A stretch of DNA of 64,000 nt from Xenophilus sp. AP218F (GTDB lineage Bacteria > Pseudomonadota > Gammaproteobacteria > Burkholderiales > Chromobacteriaceae), in contig NJIE01000003.1 of the NCBI GenBank assembly GCA_002213445.1, positions 310,001 to 374,000 of the forward strand, written 5' to 3'. Positions 17,253 to 27,332 of this stretch are shown here, piece by piece. Numbering within the stretch: position 1 is the stretch's first letter; each line of letters opens with the position of its first letter. Made by a program: the position numbers and the translations under genes. The notes below the pieces were generated by a model, which had not been told where the DNA came from, made no database searches, and saw nothing but the letters and a program-made list of their open reading frames with translations.

Positions 17253-18824
17253 TCATGCCGTCGGGCTGGCCAGCGGCGGAGGCGACGGGCGCTGGCTGTC
17301 GCGCAGTCCCTGGACGAAGGCCTTGAGCGGCATCGGCTTGGCGATCAGATAGCCCTGCAGCCAGCCCACGCCCAGCCGGGTCAGATAATCGTACTGAGCC
17401 TGCGTCTCCACCCCTTCGGCCACCGTCTCCAGGCCCAGCTTGGCCGCCAGTTCCACCACGCTGTCGACGATATGGCCGGAGAGGCTGTCGGTGCCGATGC
17501 GGGCGACGAAGCTCTGGTCTATCTTCAGCCCGTCCACCGCCAGCTTCTGCAAGTAAACCAGGCTGGAGTGGCCGGTGCCGAAGTCGTCCAGCGCGATCTT
17601 GACGCCCAGCTTGTCCAGCCGCTGGAACAGGTTCTCGATGTCCGGGGTCACCTGCAGCAATTCGCGCTCGGTCAGCTCCACCGTCAGCGACAGCGCGCCT
17701 GGCGGGAAGGCCGCCAGGAATTCCGCGCATTCCTGGTACAGATCGCAATCGCGAAAGTGGGCGGTGCTGATGTTGAAGCCCAGATGGAAGCCGGGCGGCA
17801 GCTTTTCCCTGGCCAGGCCCTGGGCGACCTTGCGCATCATCTGCCGCGTCATCGGCACGATCAGGCCGCTCTCTTCCGCGCGCGGGATGAACAGGTCGGG
17901 ACGTATCAGCCCCTCGCGCGGATGGCGCCAGCGCATCAGCACCTCGGCGCCGGCCCAGGCCGTCTGGCCCGGCTTGACCACCGGCTGCAGGAAGGGCTCG
18001 AACTCATCTTCCGCCAGCGCCCGGCGCAGCTCGTCCACCGGCGACGAGGGCCGCCCCAGCAACCAGTACACGCCCGACCCGGCGGCCAGTCCCAGCGCGA
18101 TGAGCAGCAGCGTCAGCGCGGACTGCTCCTCCCACAGCACCTGGTAGGCGGAGGGCAGGCGCAGGCTGGCGGCCACGGTGTAAGGGTAGCGGGAAGAGGC
18201 CTGGTGAAAGCTGAAGGGGCCGAGACAGGGCGGCCGGCCCTGGCCGGTGCGCAGATTCGGCCCCAGCCATTCCTTGCCGATCTGCAGGCAGGAAGGGCCA
18301 TCCTTGTTATTGACCCCCAGCGCCATCTGCAAATAGCGCGCGTCCATGGTCACCAGCGCGCCATAGCCATCCGGGCGCTGGCGGTGCAGCAGCAGCATCG
18401 GCACGTCCGGGGTCAGCCGGTTGCCCGGCATCAGCTCCAGCAGGCCGCCGGCGAAACTGCGCAAGACCAGCGGCTGGTAATCCGCGCCGCTGACCGAGGA
18501 GCAGTACATCGCGCCGTCGCGGGTCAGCCCGGTGGAGCGCACCGACGGCGTGACGGCGACCTGCTCGCGCAGGCTGCGCGCCACCGAGGCGCACTTCAGC
18601 CCGGATAGCGGCAGCAGGCGATCGGCGACGCGCAGGTTTTCGTCCATCAACGCATCCAGCTGGGCCACCGTTTGCCGCACCTCGCCCTGGGTCTCGCGGG
18701 TTTCGGCGCGCTGCGCTTGCCACACCACCACCGGTCCCACCAGCAACATGGGCAGCACCGCGACCGCGGCGGCGGCCACCAGATGGGAAACGCGATGTTG
18801 CCGGCTGCTGTTCAGGGGGTTCAT
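17253..18824 (-). CDS. CSS-EAL cyclic-di-GMP phosphodiesterase
   Basis: A 523-residue inner-membrane protein. A transmembrane segment near residues 15-38 and a second near 230-255 enclose a periplasmic CSS sensor domain; its signature Cys-Ser-Ser is visible in AMYCSSVSG. The EAL domain occupies about residues 270-510. The EAL motif reads EVL but the metal-binding Glu is kept, and FNIST, ELTERE, DDFGTG, LKIDQSF, AEGVET and LQGY are all present, so it should hydrolyse cyclic-di-GMP. In E. coli homologues activity depends on the redox state of the CSS-domain cysteines. The ATG at 18824 has GGAG 7-8 nt upstream; a start at 18857 is less likely. Confidence 0.92.
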   Translation of the reverse strand: MNPLNSSRQHRVSHLVAAAAVAVLPMLLVGPVVVWQAQRAETRETQGEVRQTVAQLDALMDENLRVADRLLPLSGLKCASVARSLREQVAVTPSVRSTGLTRDGAMYCSSVSGADYQPLVLRSFAGGLLELMPGNRLTPDVPMLLLHRQRPDGYGALVTMDARYLQMALGVNNKDGPSCLQIGKEWLGPNLRTGQGRPPCLGPFSFHQASSRYPYTVAASLRLPSAYQVLWEEQSALTLLLIALGLAAGSGVYWLLGRPSSPVDELRRALAEDEFEPFLQPVVKPGQTAWAGAEVLMRWRHPREGLIRPDLFIPRAEESGLIVPMTRQMMRKVAQGLAREKLPPGFHLGFNISTAHFRDCDLYQECAEFLAAFPPGALSLTVELTERELLQVTPDIENLFQRLDKLGVKIALDDFGTGHSSLVYLQKLAVDGLKIDQSFVARIGTDSLSGHIVDSVVELAAKLGLETVAEGVETQAQYDYLTRLGVGWLQGYLIAKPMPLKAFVQGLRDSQRPSPPPLASPTA

Positions 18825-18931
18825 GCGGGCTCCAACGGCCGGCGCGCGGCTGGCCACAGAAAAATCCGAGATTTTACTTTAAAATAACCGCATTCATCTG
18901 TTTAAATACTTTTAAAATTCCAAGAAGAAAC

Positions 18932-18952
18932 GGCGAGACCCGCCGCCTCGCC
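18932..18952 (-). terminator. weak terminator-like hairpin after argH
   Basis: GGCGAG/CTCGCC stem with a 9-nt loop; on the minus strand it is followed by GTTTCTTCTT. It sits in an AT-rich gap (about 18855-18930) that also likely holds the promoter of the CSS-EAL gene. Confidence 0.4.
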
Positions 18953-18981
18953 GCCCATCGGAATCGCGCCGGCGGCGCAGA

Positions 18982-20361
<1,380 letters not shown>

Positions 20362-20472
20362 GGCGAGAGTCCTGGAAAGTCTGGCGGAAAGCTTCAACTA
20401 TGCCAGCCGCAAGCCCGCTCGGCCAGCGCCGATTGCCGAAGCCGCGCGAAGCATGCCGTCGCGGCGCGCGCT

Positions 20473-20481
20473 TGCTATGAT
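20473..20481 (+). promoter_or_regulatory. extended -10 element for the AlgZ-like kinase gene
   Basis: TGCTATGAT fits an extended -10 (TG-N-TATGAT), with a predicted start near 20488 and 26 nt of leader before the kinase ATG. No good -35 is seen. Confidence 0.5.
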
Positions 20482-20513
20482 GGCCGCACCCTCCTCACTT
20501 CGCCTTGGCCGCC

Positions 20514-21524
20514 ATGTCCGAACCGCCACGCCTGTCCGCCAGCCCGATGCCGGACTTCCGCAACCTGGGCGTCATGCTGCGGGTCTTGTCGCTGCTGACC
20601 CTGCTGCTGCTGATCGACGCCCTCCTGGCCGAAGACGGCCAGCAGCTGTGGCGCTTGCTGCAGCGCGCCGGCCAACTGGTGCCCGGCGCGTTGCTGACGC
20701 TGGCCTGCCTCGCGCTGTTCACCCCGCATCTGCAGCGGCTGCGCCGGCCGCAGCCGTGGATCGTCCTGCTCACCGCGCTGGCTTTCGGCGCCTGCCAGCG
20801 GTGGCTGACGCTCGGCCAGGACTTCAACTGGGGCGTGCCGCTGGTGGCGGCGCTGATGGCCGGCCTGCTGCTGCACTACTTCCGGCTGCGCGATCAGGCG
20901 CTGGCGCCGGCGCTGGCCGAGGCCAGGCTCGCCGCGTTGCAATCCCGCATCCGGCCCCATTTCCTGTTCAACAGCCTCAACGCCGCCATCGCCCTGATCA
21001 GGCTCAAGCCGCCGCAGGCGGAGATGGTGCTGGAGAATCTGGCCGAGCTGTTCCGCGCCCAGCTGGCGGACCCGGGGCGCGATTCCACCCTGGGCCGGGA
21101 AATCGAACTGACGCGGATGTACCTCGCCATCGAGCAGGAGCGGCTGGGCGAGCGGCTGCGGGTGGCCTGGGACATCGACGCGCCGCTGGACGCCGGCCTG
21201 CCGCCGCTGATCCTGCAGCCGCTGGCGGAAAACGCCGTGCTCCACGGCGTGGAGAGCTGTCCGGACGGCGGCGAAATCCGCATCGCGGCGCGCTTGCGGC
21301 AAGGCATGCTGCTGTTGACGCTGCGCAACCCGCGCAACGCCGCCGGCGCGCCGCGCCAGGATGGCCACCGCATGGCGCTGGCCAACCTCACCGAACGGCT
21401 GTCGCTGTTTTTCGACGCCGAGGCCTCGGTGGAAACCGAGGCCGACGACGACGGCTACCGCACCGTGCTGCGCCTGCCCTATCGGCTGGCGAGGCCCGGC
21501 CATCCCGAGTCCTTCGCGGAGTGA
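20514..21524 (+). CDS. LytS/AlgZ-type membrane histidine kinase without adjacent regulator
   Basis: A 336-residue sensor kinase of the AlgZ (FimS)/LytS family. Four predicted membrane segments fill about residues 15-125. The His_kinase domain has the H-box RPHFLFNSLNA and the N-box LPPLILQPLAENAVLHG. A loop of DGHRMALANLTERL corresponds to the G-box. In Pseudomonas the gene order is argH-algZ-algR-hemC-hemD; here the LytTR-type regulator is missing and the next gene is a channel-like protein. The kinase may use a regulator encoded elsewhere. ATG at 20514 is preferred over the TTG at 20505. Confidence 0.87.
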   Translation: MSEPPRLSASPMPDFRNLGVMLRVLSLLTLLLLIDALLAEDGQQLWRLLQRAGQLVPGALLTLACLALFTPHLQRLRRPQPWIVLLTALAFGACQRWLTLGQDFNWGVPLVAALMAGLLLHYFRLRDQALAPALAEARLAALQSRIRPHFLFNSLNAAIALIRLKPPQAEMVLENLAELFRAQLADPGRDSTLGREIELTRMYLAIEQERLGERLRVAWDIDAPLDAGLPPLILQPLAENAVLHGVESCPDGGEIRIAARLRQGMLLLTLRNPRNAAGAPRQDGHRMALANLTERLSLFFDAEASVETEADDDGYRTVLRLPYRLARPGHPESFAE

Positions 21525-21528
21525 ACCC

Positions 21529-22116
21529 ATGGAAAAGAACCGGCTGGAAGCGTTCAGCGACGGCGTGCTGGCCATCATCATCACCATCATGGTGCTGGAT
21601 CTGAAAATCCCGCACGAACCGACGCTGGCGGCGCTTTGCGCGCAGTGGCCGATCTTTCTTTGCTACCTGCTCAGCTTTCTCTACGTCGGCATCTACTGGA
21701 ACAACCACCATCACTTCTACCACGCCACCTGCCGCATCGACGGCCGGGTGCTGTGGGCCAATCTGCACTTGCTGTTCTGGCTGTCGCTGATCCCCTTCGT
21801 CACCGGCTGGATGGGCGAGAACCATTATGCGCCGTTGCCGGTGGCCGCTTACGGCGGGGTGCTGCTGCTGGCGGCGCTGGCCTGGTGGCTGATGCAGCGC
21901 GCGCTGCTGGCGATTCCCGACAACCGCAACCACCTGGCCGCGGCCTTGCGCGGCGACGTCAAGGCGCGGATCTCGCCGCTGGCCTACCTGCTGGCCATCG
22001 CCCTGGCCTGGGTGGACACCCGCCTGTCCGGGCTGCTGTACGTCGCCGTGGCGCTGCTGTGGCTGGTGCCGGACCGGCGGATCGAAAGGCTGCTGGCCGG
22101 CTCCGGGCGCGAGTGA
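21529..22116 (+). CDS. TMEM175-family (DUF1211) membrane protein, putative K+ channel
   Basis: A 195-residue integral membrane protein with about six hydrophobic segments. The N-terminal RLEAFSDGVLAIIITIMVLD contains the FSDG motif that defines the TMEM175 pore helix; bacterial members form tetrameric potassium-selective channels. Length agrees with bacterial members. The ATG lies 5 nt after the stop of the AlgZ-like kinase gene, so the two are probably co-transcribed. Whether the kinase senses something related to this channel is unknown. Confidence 0.85.
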   Translation: MEKNRLEAFSDGVLAIIITIMVLDLKIPHEPTLAALCAQWPIFLCYLLSFLYVGIYWNNHHHFYHATCRIDGRVLWANLHLLFWLSLIPFVTGWMGENHYAPLPVAAYGGVLLLAALAWWLMQRALLAIPDNRNHLAAALRGDVKARISPLAYLLAIALAWVDTRLSGLLYVAVALLWLVPDRRIERLLAGSGRE

Positions 22117-22181
22117 CAGCGGCATGGCAAGCCTGGGCTTTATCGATTAGAATTCGGCCATCACCCACCATGGAGGGTACG

Positions 22182-22361
22182 ATGTACCAGTCCGAATTCA
22201 CCAAATTTATGGACGGCTTCCTGGCCGAACATCCGGAAGTGGACAGCGAGCGCCGCGAACTGCGCCTGACGCTGTGGGACCGCCAGCCCGATCTCGACGA
22301 CCAGCGCCGCTGGAAAGAATCGCGGGTGCCGCAAAAGCCCTACGTCTACCAGCCGGACTAA
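22182..22361 (+). CDS. DUF3460 family small protein
   Basis: A 59-residue protein resembling DUF3460, a short family known mainly from betaproteobacteria and of unknown function. It starts MYQSEFTKFMDGFL, has an LTLWDRQPDL segment, and ends in a Tyr/Pro-rich tail. The ribosome-binding site TGGAGGG lies 5-6 nt upstream. It is flanked by its own terminator, so it is likely an independent unit or the end of the kinase-channel transcript. Confidence 0.75.
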   Translation: MYQSEFTKFMDGFLAEHPEVDSERRELRLTLWDRQPDLDDQRRWKESRVPQKPYVYQPD

Positions 22362-22381
22362 ACGCCAGCCCGCCATTCCGC

Positions 22382-22410
22382 AAACGCCCGCCAAGGGCGT
22401 TTCGCCTTTT
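22382..22410 (+). terminator. Rho-independent terminator after the DUF3460 gene
   Basis: AAACGCCC/GGGCGTTT 8-bp stem with a 5-nt loop, followed by CGCCTTTT; T run interrupted. Confidence 0.65.
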
Positions 22411-22428
22411 CTGGAATCACAAGCCGCA

Positions 22429-23094
22429 ATGACCAGTCGCACCGTGGCGCTCGACAGCGCCTTGCATCAATACCTGTTGGACATCACCCTCACCGAGCAT
22501 CCGGTGCAGCGCGAGCTGCGCGAATTCACCGCCGGCCATCGCATGGCCAAGATGCAGATCGCGCCGGAGCAAGGCCAGTTCATGGGCTGGCTGGCGCGCC
22601 TGATCGGCGCGCGCCGCTACCTGGAAGTGGGCGTGTTCACCGGCTACAGCGCGCTGACCGTGGCGCTGGCGATGCCGGAAGACGGCGAAATCGTGGCCTG
22701 CGACGTCAGCGAAACCTTCACCGCCATCGCCCGGGAGCACTGGGCGCGCGCCGGCGTCGAGCATCGCATCCGGCTGGTGCTGCAGCCAGCGCTGCGCACG
22801 CTGGAGACGCTGCTGGCCGAAGGCCGCGCCGGCCAATTCGATCTGGCCTTCATCGACGCCGACAAGCCTTCCTACCGCGACTACTACGAAGCCTGCCTAG
22901 AGCTGGTGCGCCCCGGCGGCGTGATCGCCATCGACAACATCTTCCTGTCCGGCCGCGCCGCCGCGCCGCAGCCGGAAGATCCGCCCGGCGTTCATCTGGT
23001 GCACGCCTTCAACGCCAGCCTGAAGAACGACCCGCGCATCCGCCAGTGCGTGCTGCCGGTGGGCGACGGCCTGACGCTGTGCACCAGGCTGTAA
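22429..23094 (+). CDS. SAM-dependent O-methyltransferase, caffeoyl-CoA OMT type
   Basis: A 221-residue cytoplasmic methyltransferase of the class I, cation-dependent catechol/caffeoyl-CoA O-methyltransferase family. Motif I is YLEVGVFTGYSALTVALAMP; the metal-binding region is FIDADKPSYRDYYE, and IDNIFLSG follows. Length is normal. The substrate cannot be told from sequence. It stands alone between the DUF3460 terminator and tolR. Confidence 0.9.
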   Translation: MTSRTVALDSALHQYLLDITLTEHPVQRELREFTAGHRMAKMQIAPEQGQFMGWLARLIGARRYLEVGVFTGYSALTVALAMPEDGEIVACDVSETFTAIAREHWARAGVEHRIRLVLQPALRTLETLLAEGRAGQFDLAFIDADKPSYRDYYEACLELVRPGGVIAIDNIFLSGRAAAPQPEDPPGVHLVHAFNASLKNDPRIRQCVLPVGDGLTLCTRL

Positions 23095-23170
23095 GCGTTG
23101 ATCCGCATGAACTTTCCGTGAATATCTCCGGTCAGTAACCATTTATGCCCGGCACCGGCCGCGCCGCCGG

Positions 23171-23179
23171 TGCTATCAT
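23171..23179 (+). promoter_or_regulatory. extended -10 element for the tol operon
   Basis: TGCTATCAT is an extended -10 (TG-N-TATCAT) 30 bp upstream of the tolR ATG. It suggests that tolR is the first gene of its transcript here. Confidence 0.5.
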
Positions 23180-23208
23180 GGGCGCTTGCCAAAGTCGATA
23201 TCCGCACC

Positions 23209-23622
23209 ATGCTAAACCGCCGTCCCCGCCGCCAGATGAACCAGATGAACGTCGTGCCCTACATCGACGTCATGCTGGTATTGCTGGTGATCTTCATGGT
23301 TACCGCGCCGATGTTCACGCCCGGCGTGATCGATGTGCCCAGCGTGTCGCAAGCGCCGTCCATCGACGTGCGCCCGCTGGAAGTCACCATCGACGCCCAG
23401 AGCCGCATCCAGCTGATCGACAACGAACAGAAAACCAGCGTGGCCTCTCCGGAAGAGCTGGCGGGGCAGATCAAGGCGCTGCTGGGCGACGGCAACCGCC
23501 CGGTGGCGATTTCCGCCGACGCCAACCTCAAGTACGCCGAGGTGGTGCACGTCGCCGACGTGCTGCACCAGGCCGGCATCAAGCGCGTGGCGCTGACGGT
23601 CAAACAGCAAACGCAGCAATGA
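23209..23622 (+). CDS. tolR: TolR, inner-membrane component of the Tol-Pal system
   Basis: A 137-residue ExbD/TolR protein. The single transmembrane helix carries the essential Asp (MNVVPYIDVMLVLLVIFMV), which takes part in proton-driven energy transduction with TolQ; the rest is periplasmic. The ATG at 23209 was chosen because the family begins there. Its stop overlaps the tolA start (ATGA). No tolQ lies upstream in this window, although TolQ is normally required; the gene before is a methyltransferase. Confidence 0.93.
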   Translation: MLNRRPRRQMNQMNVVPYIDVMLVLLVIFMVTAPMFTPGVIDVPSVSQAPSIDVRPLEVTIDAQSRIQLIDNEQKTSVASPEELAGQIKALLGDGNRPVAISADANLKYAEVVHVADVLHQAGIKRVALTVKQQTQQ

Positions 23623-24488
23623 ATTCCAGCCCGTCACGCGCCCTGCGTCCGTGGACGCTGATCGTTTCCATCCTGTTTCACGCGCTGGTGATCGCCCTCT
23701 TGCTGTGGGGCGGTTTCCAGGCCGCGCAGGACAAGGCCGCCGCGCCGCTGGCGCTGGAGCTATGGACCACCGCGCCGCCGCCTCCGCCCGATGTCGCGCA
23801 GCCGGTCGCGCCGACGCCGCCCGCGCCCCGGGTCGAGACGCCGCCCGCATTGCCGACGCCGCCGGCCGACGTCAACCTCGGCCGCAAGCCCAGGCACGAG
23901 CCGGAAAAGAAGGTCGAGCCCAAACCGGCGGAGCCGCCCAAACCGGAACCGAAGCCAAAGCCGGAGCCGGTGAAGAAAGCGGAGCCGAAACCGGAAAAAA
24001 CGCCGGAGAAGAAGCCGGCCAGAACGGTGGAGACGCCGCCGGCCAAGACCGCCAAGCCGAGCAAGCCGGCCAAGGCCTACAATCCGGAAGCCGACGACGC
24101 GCTCTCCAGCCTGGACAGCCTGCGCGCCAGCGGCAAGGGCAACGCCAGAAGCGACGCCGCCGGCAGCAAGAACGGCGTGGCCGGCGGTTCGGTCAACGGT
24201 TCGGCGGTGAGCGCCGGCTGGGTATCCCAGGTCAAGGCCAAGGTGCGGCCGCTGGTGCAGATTCCGCCGGAGCTGCAGGGCAACCCCACCGTCCAGCTGC
24301 GGGTGACGCTGCTGCCGACGCTGGAAGTGAAAACCGTGCAGCTCTTGAAATCGAGCGGCAGCCGCGCCTACGACGAGGCGGTGCAGCGCGCGGTGTGGGA
24401 AGCCAGGCGCATGCCGACCCTGCCGGCCGGCGCCAACTTCAACGACGGCTACCGGGTCTTCACCCTGACCTTCCGTCCTAACGAGTAG
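23619..24488 (+). CDS. tolA: TolA, envelope-spanning protein
   Basis: A 289-residue Tol-Pal protein. An N-terminal membrane anchor (about residues 12-33) is followed by a long Pro/Lys/Glu-rich region (about 50-150), replacing the Ala/Lys-rich helix of enteric TolA, and by a C-terminal TonB-like domain (about 195-289) that would contact TolB or Pal. The ATG overlaps the tolR stop by 4 nt, so translation is coupled. Confidence 0.9.
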   Translation: MNSSPSRALRPWTLIVSILFHALVIALLLWGGFQAAQDKAAAPLALELWTTAPPPPPDVAQPVAPTPPAPRVETPPALPTPPADVNLGRKPRHEPEKKVEPKPAEPPKPEPKPKPEPVKKAEPKPEKTPEKKPARTVETPPAKTAKPSKPAKAYNPEADDALSSLDSLRASGKGNARSDAAGSKNGVAGGSVNGSAVSAGWVSQVKAKVRPLVQIPPELQGNPTVQLRVTLLPTLEVKTVQLLKSSGSRAYDEAVQRAVWEARRMPTLPAGANFNDGYRVFTLTFRPNE

Positions 24489-24536
24489 TCAACCGGAGGC
24501 GGCCTGTCCGCCTCCCAGTCCATTTCGAGGGAAGCA

Positions 24537-25817
24537 ATGCCAAGTTTGCGAACGCTGTTGAGAACCCTGGTGGCCGCCACGCTGCTGTTTTCCGCCACGG
24601 CCAGAGCCGAGCTGAATATCGAAATCGTCGGCGGCGGCGCCAACCGCCACGCCATCGCGGTCGCCGCCTTCAAGGACGAAGCCGCCGCCGGCAACGATCT
24701 GACCCCGGTGATCCGCAACGACCTCAACCTCTCCGGCGCATTCCGCCTGATCGACCCCAGCGCGGTGGCCAACGCCCCGTTCGAACCCGCTGACATCCGC
24801 TACCCTCTGTGGCGCGCCGCCGGCGCGCAATCGCTGGCCATCGGCAAGGTGGAAAAAGCCGGCAGCCAGCTCAAGATCAGCTTCCGGCTGATGGACGCCG
24901 CGCAGCAAAAGCAGCTGACCGCCGGCGAATTCACCGTCACGCCGGATCGCACCCGGCAGGTGGCGCACACCATCGCCGACATGATCTACGAAGCCATCAC
25001 CGGCCAGAAGGGCTTCTTCAACACCCGCCTGCTTTACGTGCTGAAAAGCGGCGGCAGCTACGCCTTGCAGGTGTCCGACGTGGACGGCGGCCGGGCGCAG
25101 ACCATCCTGCGCTCGCGCGAACCCATCATCTCGCCAAGCTGGAGCCCGGACGGCCGCCGCATCGCCTACGTTTCCTTTGAAAGCCACAAGCCGGTGGTCT
25201 GGGTGCAGGATCTGGCCACCAGCCAGCGCCGCGCGGTCGGCAACTTCAAGGGCAGCAATTCGGCCCCGTCGTGGAGCCCGGACGGCAGCCGCCTGGCGCT
25301 GGTGCTGACCACCAGCGGCAGCTCGCAAATCTACGTGATGAGCGCGAACGGCGGCCCGGCGCGCCGGCTGATGTACAGCGGCGGCATCGACACCGAGCCG
25401 ACCTGGAGTCCGGACGGCAGCCAGATCTACTTCGTCTCCGACCGCAGCGGCAACCCGCAGATCTACCGCGTGCCCGCCTCCGGCGGCGACGCCCAGCGCG
25501 TCACCTGGGAGGGCGGCTACAACGTCTCGCCCAAGGTGTCGCCAGACGGCAAGACGCTCAGTTTCATCCGCCGCGAGGCAGGCAATTTCCGGGTCATGAT
25601 CAAGGATCTGGCAACTAATGACACCCGCGCGCTGTCTGATGGTGGATATAACGAACGCCCCAGCTTTGCCCCGAACGGCCGCATGGTGCTGTACGCCAGC
25701 GACATCGGCGGCCGGAGCGTGTTGTACGCCGCCACGCCCGACGGCGGCAGCAAGATCAAACTCGCCGTAGTCAATGGCAATGTTCAGGACCCGGCATGGG
25801 GCCCTTTTAATCCGTAA
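24537..25817 (+). CDS. tolB: TolB, periplasmic beta-propeller
   Basis: A 426-residue periplasmic protein with a Sec signal peptide (cleavage after ARA, about residue 23). The N-terminal domain (about 25-170) precedes a beta-propeller with five visible repeats of the form SWSPDGxxIAxVS, between about residues 200 and 400. TolB links Pal to TolA during outer-membrane constriction at division. A GAGGGAAGC ribosome-binding site lies before the ATG. It is 48 nt from tolA and 16 nt before pal. Confidence 0.97.
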   Translation: MPSLRTLLRTLVAATLLFSATARAELNIEIVGGGANRHAIAVAAFKDEAAAGNDLTPVIRNDLNLSGAFRLIDPSAVANAPFEPADIRYPLWRAAGAQSLAIGKVEKAGSQLKISFRLMDAAQQKQLTAGEFTVTPDRTRQVAHTIADMIYEAITGQKGFFNTRLLYVLKSGGSYALQVSDVDGGRAQTILRSREPIISPSWSPDGRRIAYVSFESHKPVVWVQDLATSQRRAVGNFKGSNSAPSWSPDGSRLALVLTTSGSSQIYVMSANGGPARRLMYSGGIDTEPTWSPDGSQIYFVSDRSGNPQIYRVPASGGDAQRVTWEGGYNVSPKVSPDGKTLSFIRREAGNFRVMIKDLATNDTRALSDGGYNERPSFAPNGRMVLYASDIGGRSVLYAATPDGGSKIKLAVVNGNVQDPAWGPFNP

Positions 25818-25833
25818 TCTTGGGAGCAACAAC

Positions 25834-26355
25834 ATGAACTGGAAACAGATCGCCCTCGGCACCGCTACCGTCACCCTCTTGGCCGCTTGCGCCAGCACCA
25901 AGCCGGCCGAAACCGCGCCGGCCGCCCCGGTCGCGCCGCAAACCCAGGCCCCGGCTGTCGACACCTCCGCCAGCAATCAGGGCAATGTGGCCATGGACCC
26001 GCTGAACGATCCGAACAGCCCGCTGGCCAAGCGCAGCGTGTACTTCTCCTTCGACTCGTCCGCCGTGGAAGGCGCGGGCAAGGCCACCGTGGCCGCCCAC
26101 TCCGAATACCTGAAGGGCCACGCCGACAAGAAGGTGGTGATCCAGGGCAACACCGACGCCCGCGGCAGCCGCGAATACAACCTGGCCCTGGGCCAGCGCC
26201 GCGCCGAGAGCGTGAAGAACGCCATGCAGGTGCTGGGCGTGAAGGAATCGCAACTGGAAGCCGTCAGCTTCGGCAAGGAAAAGCCGAAGGCCACCGGCAA
26301 CACCGAAGCCGACTACGCCGAAAACCGCCGCGCCGACCTGGTTTACGGCCAGTAA
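25834..26355 (+). CDS. pal: Pal, peptidoglycan-associated lipoprotein
   Basis: A 173-residue outer-membrane lipoprotein. The lipobox LLAAC gives a lipidated Cys at about residue 19. A Pro/Ala-rich linker leads to an OmpA-like peptidoglycan-binding domain (about residues 65-170) with VYFSFDS, GNTDARGSREYNLALGQRRA and ENRRADLVY. The ATG at 25834 has GGGAGC about 8 nt upstream; an in-frame ATG within tolB is not used. Confidence 0.96.
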   Translation: MNWKQIALGTATVTLLAACASTKPAETAPAAPVAPQTQAPAVDTSASNQGNVAMDPLNDPNSPLAKRSVYFSFDSSAVEGAGKATVAAHSEYLKGHADKKVVIQGNTDARGSREYNLALGQRRAESVKNAMQVLGVKESQLEAVSFGKEKPKATGNTEADYAENRRADLVYGQ

Positions 26356-26479
26356 GCGCGCGCAGGCTGCCGGCGACGGCGGCCGTTCTTCCCACAGCCG
26401 GGTATCCGGCGGGGGCTGCTTGGCAGCCGCAATCCCGCTATGATATCCGGCTGATTGATTGATACTTAGCGGAAACCCC

Positions 26480-27214
26480 ATGAAACGGCTTGCTATCAGT
26501 AGTGCGCTGCTGTTGATCCTGACAGGCTGCGCGTCCACCAGCGATCTGGAAGAAACCCGCCGCCAGCTGGACCAGGTCAACCGCCAGGCCTCCTCCCGCA
26601 TCTCCGAGGTGGAAAGCAAACTGTCCAACGAGCGCCTGCTGGCCATGGTAGGCGAGCTGGACGCGCTCAAGGCCGAGGTGGCCAAGCTGCGCGGCGACGT
26701 GGAAGTGCTCAATTACAACCTGCAAACCACGCAGAAACGCCAGAACGACCTCTACAACGACCTCGACAGCCGTCTGCAGCCGCTGGAAGGCCACGGCAAG
26801 CAGGACGCCTCGCAGCCGGCCGCCCAGACCGCCGCCGGCGACGCGCAAACCAGCCCCGACTACGACAAGGCGCTGGACCTCTTGCGCGCGCGCAACTTCC
26901 CCAAGGCCATCGAGGCGCTCAATCTCTACATCCAGCGCAATCCGCAAGCGCCGCAGGCCGCCGACGCCAGCTACTGGCTGGGCGTGGCCCATACCGCGCT
27001 GCGCCAGTACGACGCCGCCATCGACATCCATCGCCGCTTCGTGACGCAGTACCCCAGCCACGCGATGGCCCCGGAAGCGATGCGCAACATCGCCATCTGC
27101 CAGCGCGATCTGGGCCAGGCGGACCAGGCCAAGAACACCCTCAAGCGCCTGATCAAGGTCTACCCGAAGAGCGAGGCCGCCGCCAAGGCCAAGCAGCAGC
27201 TGTCCAAAATGTAA
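26480..27214 (+). CDS. cpoB: CpoB/YbgF, Tol-Pal associated TPR protein
   Basis: A 244-residue periplasmic protein. The N-terminus has a signal sequence with a lipobox (LTGC), which is unusual compared with the soluble enteric CpoB. Residues about 25-100 form a coiled coil of the YbgF trimerisation type, and about 120-244 hold TPR repeats (including SYWLGVAHTALRQYDAAI). CpoB coordinates peptidoglycan synthesis with Tol-Pal constriction. A TATGAT -10-like hexamer at 26439-26444 could give it a promoter of its own. Confidence 0.92.
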   Translation: MKRLAISSALLLILTGCASTSDLEETRRQLDQVNRQASSRISEVESKLSNERLLAMVGELDALKAEVAKLRGDVEVLNYNLQTTQKRQNDLYNDLDSRLQPLEGHGKQDASQPAAQTAAGDAQTSPDYDKALDLLRARNFPKAIEALNLYIQRNPQAPQAADASYWLGVAHTALRQYDAAIDIHRRFVTQYPSHAMAPEAMRNIAICQRDLGQADQAKNTLKRLIKVYPKSEAAAKAKQQLSKM

Positions 27215-27284
27215 GCCGCCGCCCTCGCCGTCCCGACGCCGCCCGCGATGCTTCGCCGGCGGCGCTTCGTCATTCCGGCAGCAT

Positions 27285-27308
27285 GAAAAAACCCCGCCGC
27301 GGCGGGGT
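27285..27308 (-). terminator. Rho-independent terminator of ppc
   Basis: CCCCGCC/GGCGGGG stem; read on the minus strand it is followed by six T. It lies 25 nt past the ppc stop. Confidence 0.85.
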
Positions 27309-27332
27309 GGATGGAGGCGATGGCGGCCTCGC

